A stretch of 41,623 bases of DNA, taken from assembly GCA_025354825.1 (NCBI GenBank), contig JANXMC010000034.1, forward strand, positions 1 through 41,623. Reading direction: 5' to 3'. Position numbers and translations under genes: made by a program. The first letter of the stretch is position 1. Each line of letters begins with the position of its first letter. Positions 32,376 to 40,004 of the stretch are shown here, one piece after another. The notes below the pieces were generated by a model, which saw only the letters and a list, made by a program, of their open reading frames with translations, ran no database searches and was not told the DNA's origin. Source of the DNA: Myxococcales bacterium. GTDB lineage: Bacteria; Myxococcota_A; Polyangia; Polyangiales; Polyangiaceae.

Positions 32376-33167
32376 TCAGCACCCGCCCGTCGACACGTTG
32401 GTCGACCCCGTCACCGAGCACGCGGCCGATGCGCAGCAGACTCCCGAGGCGCACGACGGCGTCCCTCCGCATCCGACGGAGCAGGCCGCCGCCCGGCAGG
32501 TGACTTTCCCCGCGCACGCTTGAACCCCTCCGCAGTCGAGCGCGCATTGCGAGGCGATGCAGGTGACGCCGCCGGAGCAGCTCGACGACGCGGAGCAGCT
32601 GACTTGGCACGAGGTGCCGCCGCACGCGATGGGCCCGCTGCAGGCGCTGCCGCCGGTGCAACCGATGGTGCAGCTCGTTGCAGCCGCGCAGTCGATGCCG
32701 CCCGCGCACGAGCTCGCGCCGTTGCAGTTCACCGAACAGGGCATTCCCGCCGGGCACTTCACCACCGAGTCTTTGCACGCGCTGGGAGCACTGCAGTCGA
32801 TCACGCACCGGCCCGCGACGCAGGTGCCGATCCCCGTCGCTTCGCAGCGCTGGGCGCACAGGTCGCCGCCGTCGCCGCTCGCGCCATCGTGCCCCGCGTC
32901 CATCGGCGTCGTCGTCGTCGCGTCGCTCGCGCCGCCTGCGTCGACAGCCCCCTGCACCCCCGCATCGGCGCCGGGCGTCGTCGCATCGCGCTCGCCGTCG
33001 CCCGGTGGATCGATGACGCTGCTGTCGCCGATCGTGCACGGCTCCGCGGCGCACTCGACCTTGTTGAGGTCCTCGAGGGCAATGAGCGCGCCGCAGCCGG
33101 AGAGCGCCGCGAGAACGGCGACCGATCCGCCGATTGTCACCACGGCCGCGCCTCGAGGGAAGTTCAC
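32376..33167 (-). CDS. Lipoprotein with tandem Cys-rich repeats
   Basis: A 263-residue lipoprotein with lipobox LSGCGAL near residue 25. A low-complexity Ala/Asp/Thr/Gly linker (~50-100) leads to a Cys-rich region that contains about 30 Cys residues. From residue 121 to the end, Cys repeat as C-x3-C-x5-C-x5-C-x4-5, a 21-23-residue unit present about five and a half times. The spacing suggests a disulfide-stabilised repeat rod on the cell surface. I do not know a named family. Residues 25-45 share the C-x4-6-acidic-...-C pattern of the two cassette lipoproteins. No operon partner is visible; the next plus-strand gene starts 140 nt upstream and is divergent. Confidence 0.8.
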   Translation of the reverse strand: MNFPRGAAVVTIGGSVAVLAALSGCGALIALEDLNKVECAAEPCTIGDSSVIDPPGDGERDATTPGADAGVQGAVDAGGASDATTTTPMDAGHDGASGDGGDLCAQRCEATGIGTCVAGRCVIDCSAPSACKDSVVKCPAGMPCSVNCNGASSCAGGIDCAAATSCTIGCTGGSACSGPIACGGTSCQVSCSASSSCSGGVTCIASQCALDCGGVQACAGKVTCRAAACSVGCGGTPSCASGVCCASAACSVTGSTNVSTGGC

Positions 33168-33306
33168 GGCGTGAAGGTAGCCCGCCGCCTCTGCCTCGGC
33201 AAAGACAGCTCCGGCGACATGTGCGCAAGCTTGACGGAAGGCTCGCGGCGTGACGTCCTACCGATGGCGGCGATCGATGGGGTCGACGCGGAGCATGGCC
33301 TAAGCG

Positions 33307-34122
33307 ATGTGCAGACTCGTCGGCGTCGTCGCGTCGGAAAGTACACAGTTCTCCATCGCGCTGCGGGACGCCCCGCGGAGCATGGCGCACCTGTCGAAAG
33401 AGCACCGCGACGGGTGGGGCATTGCCATCTACGAAAGCGGTGACGGCGCGGGAAGAGCCGGCGCGTGGCAAGTGCACCACGGCGTCGAGTCGGCCTTTCA
33501 CGACGACCGCTACCACGCGCTGGCAGGCGGCGCGCACGGCGAGGTACTGATTGCCCACGTGCGACGGCGCACGGTCGGTCCGGTGACGGTGGAGAACACG
33601 CACCCCTTTCGCGGCGACCCGTGGATCTTTGCCCACAACGGAACAATCGACGACCTCGCGTTCGTGCGCAACGGCGTCTCGAAGCGACGCCTCGATGCGC
33701 TTCGCGGCGAGACCGACAGCGAGCTCTTTTTTGCCTATCTCTTATCCCGTTTCGACGAAGCGGGGATTACCGATCACGCGCCGTCCGAGGTGACCGACGA
33801 GCTCCTCGCGAACGTGATGCGCACCGTCCGCGCGCACCCCGGCGCAGGGGCCATCAGCTTCCTCTTGGGCACCAGCGACGTGCTCTATGCACACCGCTTC
33901 GGCCGCACGCTCCACGTCCTCGAGCGGCGCCCCGGCGACCCCGTCGTCACCGTACGCGAGAGCTCCGAGCACGTCGCCGTCGGCACCGGCTGGACGAAGC
34001 GGCGGCAGGCCGTGCTCATCGCCTCCGAACGCCTCACCGACGAGCCATGGGTCGACGTCGAGGAGGGGGCGCTCCTACGCGTCGACCGCCTCCCCGAGCC
34101 GACCTGGCGAGTGATCCGGTAA
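33307..34122 (+). CDS. Class II glutamine amidotransferase
   Basis: A 271-residue Ntn-hydrolase domain protein. It starts MCRLVGVVASES, where Cys2 becomes the N-terminal nucleophile after Met removal. Family segments are HRDGWGIAIY, IAHVRRRTVG, NTHPFRGDPWIFAHNGTIDD and GETDSELFFAYLLS. It hydrolyses glutamine or a related gamma-glutamyl amide and may hand on ammonia, but no synthase partner is fused or adjacent. It resembles EgtC/YafJ-type single-domain proteins, so its substrate need not be free glutamine. It is convergent with the M28 peptidase gene, 25 nt away. Confidence 0.9.
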   Translation: MCRLVGVVASESTQFSIALRDAPRSMAHLSKEHRDGWGIAIYESGDGAGRAGAWQVHHGVESAFHDDRYHALAGGAHGEVLIAHVRRRTVGPVTVENTHPFRGDPWIFAHNGTIDDLAFVRNGVSKRRLDALRGETDSELFFAYLLSRFDEAGITDHAPSEVTDELLANVMRTVRAHPGAGAISFLLGTSDVLYAHRFGRTLHVLERRPGDPVVTVRESSEHVAVGTGWTKRRQAVLIASERLTDEPWVDVEEGALLRVDRLPEPTWRVIR

Positions 34123-34147
34123 AAGACCGCCCGCTTCTTCGCCGTCG

Positions 34148-35686
34148 CTACTTGGCAATCACCCCTTCGATGACGAGCGATTCGTAGAGCTTCCCCTCTT
34201 TCGCGTGGGCGATGACGGTGTCGTGATCGAGGCGCGGGGCGAACCGCTCGGAAAGGTCGGCGAGGGCGAACGCCGTCACAGCAACGACCGCGGCGCTGCT
34301 CGAGAGCGCTGCCGGGTCGACCTTGTCGTACGTGTCGCCGGCTTGGTGGTGAATTTCGAAATATTTCGAATTATCGACATCCAAGTTCAGCGTCGGCACA
34401 CCTTCGAGCCAGAAGGGGCAGTGGTCTGTGTCGCAGCGCGTCTCGTCGCCCAACGTCGCCCCGCCGAGACCTGTGAGGAGCGCCTTTGCGAACGGCTCGA
34501 AGCGCTTCACGACTTCGGGCCGGCCGTCGGCGGTCCACCCCTTCGGGGCCCCCGCGCCGTAATCGGTATTGAGCATCACGACGGTTTTCTCGAGCTCCGC
34601 GGCGTGGGCCTTCACGTAGGCGCGCGAGCCCAAGAGCCCCTGCTCTTCGCCGCCGAACAGGGCGAAACGAATCGTCCGCTTGGGGGCGCGGCCGAGGGCG
34701 TGAATGGCGCGCGCGACTTCGAGCACCGTGACCGTGCCCGAGCCGTTGTCCTGCGCGCCCGCACCGAAGTCCCACGCGTCGAGGTGCGCGCCGACGACGA
34801 CGATTTCGTCGGGGAGTGACGCGCCGCGAATGTCGGCCGTCACGTTGGGCACTTGGGTCGGCCCCGAGACTGGGCTCGTGTTGATGACCTCGACGGTGAC
34901 CGCCCCCTTGTCGAGAGTGCGCTTCAAGAGCTTCGCGTCCTCCATGCCGACGTCCAGAAGCGGAATGGGCGCGACGAGCTCGGGGCAGAGCGGGCACGAG
35001 TGAGCGACGGGCGCATTGTTCGGCGCGTGACCTTCGAAGAGGATCGCGGCGACGCCCGCTTTGCGCATCGGCTCGAGGGCGTGGGAGAACTTTACGCGCG
35101 GGTTGTCGGTCGAGTGCGAAAGGCTCGACTGCTTGAAAAGAATTTTGCCATTGAGCTCTTCGCGGCGCATCACCGCGACGGCGTCCCAGTCGCGAACGAC
35201 GACGACCTCGCCCTGGATTCCTGCGGCAGGTGTCGGCGGCGTCCACGCGACAGCGCTCACGTGGAGCGGGCGCGCCGTGGGCGTGAGGATACGCGCCGTC
35301 GCCTCGCGGCGCTGCCAGCCGTTCGTAATGGTGAACGGCTCGACCTTCGCATTCTCGAGCCCCGCTTTTTTGAATTCCCCCACGGCCCACTGCGCCGCGG
35401 CGTCGAGCACGGGCGACCCCGTGAGGCGCGGACCGTAGCCGTCGGAGAGGTCGCGCAGATACTCCATGACGTGCCCGCCAAGGAGCACGCTCCCCGCGAG
35501 GCGCTGCATCTCGGGGTCCGGTTTCGCGGGGGCGGCGATCACGGGAAGCGGCGCGGGCTTCGGCGCGGCGGCGGCCGCTTTCGGCCCGGCGGCGAGGGCC
35601 GATTTCGGCGTCGACCCCGCGCATCCGAGGCCTACGGCGAGGGTCAACGCAAACGGCAGTACAAGGGGCGAAAGGCGATGTCGCAT
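34148..35686 (-). CDS. M28-family zinc aminopeptidase lipoprotein (cassette B)
   Basis: A 512-residue lipoprotein: lipobox VGLGCAG near residue 22, an Ala/Pro linker, then a protease-associated insert and the M28 catalytic domain. Di-zinc ligands and catalytic residues are visible in VGAHLDAWDFGAGAQDNGSG (His, Asp), FGGEEQGLLGS (Glu-Glu), LNTDYGAG (Asp) and EIHHQAGDTYDKVD (His). The enzyme is expected to remove N-terminal residues from peptides outside the cytoplasm. The ATG at 35686 is the signal-peptide start. It follows the Cys-rich lipoprotein gene by 70 nt in the same direction and looks like the hydrolase member of cassette B. Confidence 0.93.
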   Translation of the reverse strand: MRHRLSPLVLPFALTLAVGLGCAGSTPKSALAAGPKAAAAAPKPAPLPVIAAPAKPDPEMQRLAGSVLLGGHVMEYLRDLSDGYGPRLTGSPVLDAAAQWAVGEFKKAGLENAKVEPFTITNGWQRREATARILTPTARPLHVSAVAWTPPTPAAGIQGEVVVVRDWDAVAVMRREELNGKILFKQSSLSHSTDNPRVKFSHALEPMRKAGVAAILFEGHAPNNAPVAHSCPLCPELVAPIPLLDVGMEDAKLLKRTLDKGAVTVEVINTSPVSGPTQVPNVTADIRGASLPDEIVVVGAHLDAWDFGAGAQDNGSGTVTVLEVARAIHALGRAPKRTIRFALFGGEEQGLLGSRAYVKAHAAELEKTVVMLNTDYGAGAPKGWTADGRPEVVKRFEPFAKALLTGLGGATLGDETRCDTDHCPFWLEGVPTLNLDVDNSKYFEIHHQAGDTYDKVDPAALSSSAAVVAVTAFALADLSERFAPRLDHDTVIAHAKEGKLYESLVIEGVIAK

Positions 35687-35756
35687 GGGCGCGACGCTAC
35701 GACGCTCGCCTGGGTGCACGCCAGCGCGCTCCACCAAATTCGATGGGGGCGAAGCG

Positions 35757-36698
35757 CTAATTCGACGTCGGTGCGATCTCCACGGTCGTGATCCAGCCTG
35801 CCCGCACGATGGCGGTCGATTTTCCGATTTCCTGGGCGTTCGAGGCGAATGCGCCGTGCACCGTAAGAAGGCCCACGGGCGCATTCGCGAGGCCGCCGAG
35901 GCCGTCCTTGTCCGTCGACGTAGCCGAGAGCGAAGGGACGCCGTCGGCCAAGTAAAAGAGTTTCGTCGTCGGCCCCGACTGCTCGTTCAGGAACGTCACG
36001 CCGGCGACTTGCGTGCGGTTGCCCGTGCAGTCGATGATTCGCGTGAGCACCATGGCGAGCGTCGGGTCTTGCGTCGTGCCGGCGAAGCTTGCCAGGCCGT
36101 CGATGTCCGAAGGCTTCAGCGTGCCCAAGTAGATCGGGTGATTCAGGCGTCGTGTGCCGTCGCCCGGAAGCGAAGGGACCACCAGCATCGGGGTGACGCC
36201 GTCTTTCTTCCCCTCCACATAAAAGTCGCGCGTCGTCGGCATATCGAACTCGACGAGGCCGGTCGCGTCCGACTGGACTTCTGCCGTGAGTGGCGTGAGG
36301 CACGTGGGGTCGCGACGCGCGCAGAGCCTCATCTTCACGCCCGGCGTCGGCGTGAACGGCTGCGTATCCGGCTCGAGCGTCGAGATGCCGTCGAAGGCGT
36401 AGAGTTTCAGCTTCGGGGACAGCTCTTCGGACGGCGGCGCCCACCCTGCGACGCCGACGCAGCTCCACGGCTGGCCGTCGTTGCCGGGCGAGACGTTGCC
36501 GGAATCGCCGGTGGAGCCCGAGGTGCTCGCCAGGCAGACGTTGGCGGTGCAGACCATGTTGCCGCCGCAGTCGGCCGCAACGTTGCACTGCACACCATCG
36601 AACTTTTGAATGAACGAGCAGGCCGCTCCGAACGACGTGATCAGCCCGAGGCCGACGGCCCACGATGCCATGCCGAAAATGCGTGCGCGCGTCGTCAT
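35757..36698 (-). CDS. Lipoprotein with N-terminal Cys-rich segment (cassette B)
   Basis: A 313-residue lipoprotein: signal peptide ending TSFGAACSFI, then IQKFDGVQCNVAADC and GGNMVCTANVC, a Cys-rich segment like the one after the lipid anchor of the cassette A receptor. The remaining ~240 residues are beta-rich with MRLCARRDPTCLTPL and a transthyretin-like AEVQSDATGLVEFDMP segment; I do not recognise a family, and it is not the binding-protein fold of cassette A. The ATG overlaps the stop of the TPR/PEGA gene by one base (TGATG). It fills the same cassette position as the receptor in cassette A. Confidence 0.85.
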   Translation of the reverse strand: MTTRARIFGMASWAVGLGLITSFGAACSFIQKFDGVQCNVAADCGGNMVCTANVCLASTSGSTGDSGNVSPGNDGQPWSCVGVAGWAPPSEELSPKLKLYAFDGISTLEPDTQPFTPTPGVKMRLCARRDPTCLTPLTAEVQSDATGLVEFDMPTTRDFYVEGKKDGVTPMLVVPSLPGDGTRRLNHPIYLGTLKPSDIDGLASFAGTTQDPTLAMVLTRIIDCTGNRTQVAGVTFLNEQSGPTTKLFYLADGVPSLSATSTDKDGLGGLANAPVGLLTVHGAFASNAQEIGKSTAIVRAGWITTVEIAPTSN

Positions 36699-37699
36699 CA
36701 GAACCTCCCCGTGGCAAAGGCGCCAGTGGGAGAGACCGCAACGTCGACGGAGAGCGAGGGCGCGCGTGTCGCGGTGGTGGGGCTGCTCGAATAGGCCCGA
36801 ACGGTGAGGTACGTCGATATCCCCGCGGCGACGATGGCGGCAGCGCCGAGCGCGTCCGTCACGCCCGCGAGGGTCTTCGCCTTGCTGCGCGACGAGTCGA
36901 TGTCGGACGGGTTACCCGGACGCGCGGCGAGGGCATCTTTGAGATCGCCCTTCGCACCCAATTGTAGAATACCAACGGTCGTTGCGGATAGGGCAAGGAC
37001 GCCCGTTGCCGTCCAGCCGATCCACATGGGGACGTGAGACGGGCCTTCGGGCGGAGGCGGCGTGCTGCTGAACGCGCCGGCGGGTGCGGACGCGACCTTC
37101 GACTCGGGAACGAGAGGCAGCTCGAGATTCAGAACCTGGACGTCGCCGCCGACGATTTCGATCGTTCGCTGCGCCGCCACGTGCCCTTCGAGCGTCGCGC
37201 CCACGCGGTGCCGCCCGACGGATACGACGACCGGCCCCGTGAGCGGCGTCGTTCCGATGACTTCGTCGTCGACACGAACTTGCGCGCCGCTCGCGTCGGT
37301 CTTGATATCGAGCTTCGCCACCCGCTGTTTCAGTTTTTCGATATCGGAGCTGACCTGCGCGCGGCGGTCTTTCGGCACGTCGTCACCGACGCCTGTCAGG
37401 TAGTCTTCGAAGGCTTTCAGCGCGTCGGGGTAGCGCTGCATTTCGAAGTACGTTTGACCGATATTGTAAAGTACACGTGGATTCGGCGCGACCTGCTGGG
37501 CGCGGCGAAACTCGGCCAGCGCGCCGTTGAAGTCGGTCTCTTTGAACAGCTCGACGCCGCGGCGGAAGTGCCGCGCGCCCTCGTCGCGAGCTTCGTTCGA
37601 GACGGGCGCGACCGGGCTCTGCGCCGACGCAAGCGTCGGAGCGAGCGCGATGGCGCCGAGCGCCGAAACCGAAAAAAGGAATCGTAAGGCGTGTCTCAT
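36698..37699 (-). CDS. Signal peptide/TPR/PEGA/two-TM membrane protein (cassette B)
   Basis: A 333-residue envelope protein with the same order as its cassette A paralogue: cleavable signal peptide (cut near ASAQS, residue ~26), TPR repeats (~35-110; HFRRGVELFKETDFNGALAEF, YNIGQTYFEMQRYPDAL), PEGA (~128-200) with GAQVRVDDEVIGTTPL and HRVGATLEGHVA, a linker, then two helices (~230-250, ~288-308) separated by a polar loop. The TPR and PEGA parts should face the periplasm. PEGA domains are often surface or cell-wall associated. It starts 30 nt behind kinase B and overlaps the lipoprotein gene by 1 nt. Confidence 0.9.
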   Translation of the reverse strand: MRHALRFLFSVSALGAIALAPTLASAQSPVAPVSNEARDEGARHFRRGVELFKETDFNGALAEFRRAQQVAPNPRVLYNIGQTYFEMQRYPDALKAFEDYLTGVGDDVPKDRRAQVSSDIEKLKQRVAKLDIKTDASGAQVRVDDEVIGTTPLTGPVVVSVGRHRVGATLEGHVAAQRTIEIVGGDVQVLNLELPLVPESKVASAPAGAFSSTPPPPEGPSHVPMWIGWTATGVLALSATTVGILQLGAKGDLKDALAARPGNPSDIDSSRSKAKTLAGVTDALGAAAIVAAGISTYLTVRAYSSSPTTATRAPSLSVDVAVSPTGAFATGRF

Positions 37700-37729
37700 G
37701 GACCCCCGAGGCTACGATGGATCGAAACG

Positions 37730-39376
37730 CTAGCGGTGATACGGATCGTCTTCGTCGACTTGGCGTCGCGTGCGCGAGGTCGTCGTGGGTGTGGCCGCCG
37801 GCGCAGGCGTAGGGCGAGAGGGGGGTGGCGTCGCAGCGGCAATGCGCGGCGGCGGCGGCGCGACCTTCGACGCGAGTGGTGCAAGCTCGAGAACGAGGTC
37901 GAGATCGCGATCGAGCGTCACCGGCACGCTCCGCTCCTTGTACCCTTTTGCACGCGCGACGAGGGGCAGCGGGCGGTCGCTCCGCGGGCGCACGCCATCG
38001 AACGGATTGCCCGCGAGGAGCGCGCCATCGATGAGAATTTCAGAGGTCGGCGGGTCGACGCGAATACGAACGTGCACGTCCTTCGAAGCGGCCCCGGAGG
38101 CGGGCGTGGGCGCCGAAACGGCGGCAGGGGAGACAGGCGCGCTGCTAGCCGTAGCGGGCTCGGGAAGCGCGGCCGACGCGGTCGCCGTGGTCGACTTCGA
38201 CACGCGCGCGACGAAGACGACGATGCCCAGTACCACCGCAGCGACAACTGCATAGAGCGCCGGCGGAATCGCGCGACTGGGGCGCGGCACGGTGGCGGAG
38301 CGCTCCTGCACCATCTCGGACGTCGTCGTCACGGCCGTCACGCCGCCGGTCACGGCCATGGGGTCCATCGCGCGGTGTCCGCCGCTCGCGCCGAGCTCGT
38401 CGCGGCGCGCGCGCATGCCGGTCTCGATGCGCTCGCGCATGGTCGCGCGCTCTCGCTCAAACACCTGCTGTAGCCACGCGCCGAGCCCCGCGGAAACGCC
38501 GCGCTGCGACCGCGTCTCGATGTACGCGAGAAGGTCTTTGCGCATCTCGTCGGCCGTCGCGTACCGCTGATCGGGCATTACGGCGAGAGCCTTATTGCAA
38601 ATAGCCTCAATCTGCGGATCGACGTGGGGCGCGGCCTCGCGAAGGCTCGGAACGTGGCCGGTTCCGAGCTTCAGCAGAATTGCGGTATCGGGCATATCGG
38701 GCCACATCCGCTTTTCGGCGAGGACTTCCCAAAGCACGATACCGACGGCGAACAGATCGACGCGGCGATCGCACGGGCGGCCGGCCGCCTGCTCGGGCGC
38801 GCAATAACGAATCTTCCCCTTGAGAAGCCCGGCGGCCGTGGCGGTGCTCGCGTCCCCCGCTTTCGCGACACCGAAGTCGACGAGCTTCACGACGCCGTCG
38901 TAGGTGACGAAGATGTTGTGCGGGCTCACGTCGCGGTGGACGACGTGAAGCGGTGTCCCGTCGTAGTCGCGCAGCTCGTGGGCGTAGTGAAGCCCTGCGA
39001 GCGTGTCGGCGAGAATTTGAAAAAGGAGAATGGGGTCGGTCTTCGCGCCCTTTTTGCGGGCGGCGAGAATCGTGTGAAGCGGCTGCCCGTCGAGGTACTC
39101 CATCGTGAGGTACATCGACTCGTCTTCGTCGTTCACGTCGTACAGCTGCACCACGTTGGGGTGATTGAGCCGTGTCGAGAGGCGCGCCTCGTCGAGGAAC
39201 ATCCCGCGCGCTGCCGGGTCGGCCGCGAGGTCGGACCGCAGCTCTTTCACGACAATGAGCTTGTTCACACCGGCCCGGCCGGAGCTCACCGTGAGATAGA
39301 CGCGTGCCATGCCCCCGTGACCGAGGGAACAGATGACCGAGTACTTCCCGAAATTCTTAGGCTGCTCGCCGCTCAT
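37730..39376 (-). CDS. Transmembrane Ser/Thr protein kinase with periplasmic PEGA domain (cassette B)
   Basis: A 548-residue Hanks-type kinase: glycine loop GHGGMA (19-24), Lys44, Glu63, HRDVSPHN (Asp149, Asn154), DFG (167-169) and PEQ, all intact. A helical juxtamembrane part (RERIETGMRARRDEL) precedes a membrane helix (~371-393). Outside lies a PEGA domain (~434-501; VRIRVDPPTSEILIDG and ARAKGYKERSVPV) and a Pro/Thr tail ending QVDEDDPYHR. The ATG at 39376 leaves the usual short lead into the kinase; the very long open frame to 40162 is a GC shadow crossing the intergenic region. It is the first gene of cassette B. Confidence 0.94.
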   Translation of the reverse strand: MSGEQPKNFGKYSVICSLGHGGMARVYLTVSSGRAGVNKLIVVKELRSDLAADPAARGMFLDEARLSTRLNHPNVVQLYDVNDEDESMYLTMEYLDGQPLHTILAARKKGAKTDPILLFQILADTLAGLHYAHELRDYDGTPLHVVHRDVSPHNIFVTYDGVVKLVDFGVAKAGDASTATAAGLLKGKIRYCAPEQAAGRPCDRRVDLFAVGIVLWEVLAEKRMWPDMPDTAILLKLGTGHVPSLREAAPHVDPQIEAICNKALAVMPDQRYATADEMRKDLLAYIETRSQRGVSAGLGAWLQQVFERERATMRERIETGMRARRDELGASGGHRAMDPMAVTGGVTAVTTTSEMVQERSATVPRPSRAIPPALYAVVAAVVLGIVVFVARVSKSTTATASAALPEPATASSAPVSPAAVSAPTPASGAASKDVHVRIRVDPPTSEILIDGALLAGNPFDGVRPRSDRPLPLVARAKGYKERSVPVTLDRDLDLVLELAPLASKVAPPPPRIAAATPPPSRPTPAPAATPTTTSRTRRQVDEDDPYHR

Positions 39377-40004
39377 TGCCGATTTCGCTCCACTGCCAAG
39401 ATCCTCCGAGTCTAAGGCGAGACTCGCGAGGGACGCCAACGAAACCCCTAAAAAGGCCGCCTTTTTAGAGCAGGCCGTCACACATGCCGTACGCATGAGA
39501 CGGTATCCCGCGGGACCAATTGCCGCGCTGGAGACGGCCTGATTTTGCCATTCACGATGCGCTGCTAACGCGCGCCTACCGAGCGTGCATCGCCGCGTTT
39601 TCGTGCCTTGTCGCACGAGGTGATCGGGAGCGCGGCCGTAGATAATTCTATATCGCCAAGCGGCGTGTCCACGTGGATTTGCGAGATCCTCGCGGGGATC
39701 CGCGGGATCCACCGATGTAACGCTTGGCAGCAATCGGACGTTTTGGGATCCAGCGCGATCCCCCAGCCCACCGAGCGGTCGCACGAATTCGCCGGACGTT
39801 CCGCGTGTTAGGTCACGGCACGCACCGTGCTGAATCCGGCATGTCACGCAGCCGCGGTGCTTTCCGGAGAGCGTTCCCACGCTCCGTCCAGGCGTAGCGC
39901 CGCCCACCCTTCGACCTCTGAACCGCCGGAGCGCCGTTCGTGCGCCGTCGCCCACACGCGTGAGGTGCGTCGGCCCGCGGGCACGCGCTCTTTTGGAGCT
40001 CCTG
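39377..40004. other. 628-nt intergenic region without a supported gene
   Basis: This stretch lies between the divergent kinase B and GH5 genes. Frames crossing it have poor composition and no recognisable domain. It contains a perfect 9-bp hairpin at 39448-39468 and a cluster of five GATC-centred sites, two of them full GGATCC, at 39685-39760. Promoters for both flanking genes must be here, but I could not place convincing -35/-10 boxes. Confidence 0.6.
39448..39468. repeat. Perfect 9-bp inverted repeat upstream of kinase B
   Basis: CTAAAAAGG and CCTTTTTAG flank the 3-nt loop CCG, in a sequence otherwise very GC-rich. It starts 71 nt upstream of the kinase start codon. The A-run and T-run on either side of a short GC core resemble a bidirectional terminator, but the position before a gene also suits a regulatory hairpin or operator. 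Confidence 0.6.

Noticed and set aside
32293-33636. 447-codon minus-strand frame through the Cys-repeat lipoprotein
   Set aside because: An arginine-rich out-of-frame shadow produced by the repeats; the lipoprotein frame has the signal peptide and regular Cys spacing.
39565-39771. 68-codon minus-strand ORF in the kinase B/GH5 intergenic region
   Set aside because: No start signal, no family resemblance, and it covers the GATC-rich repeats.
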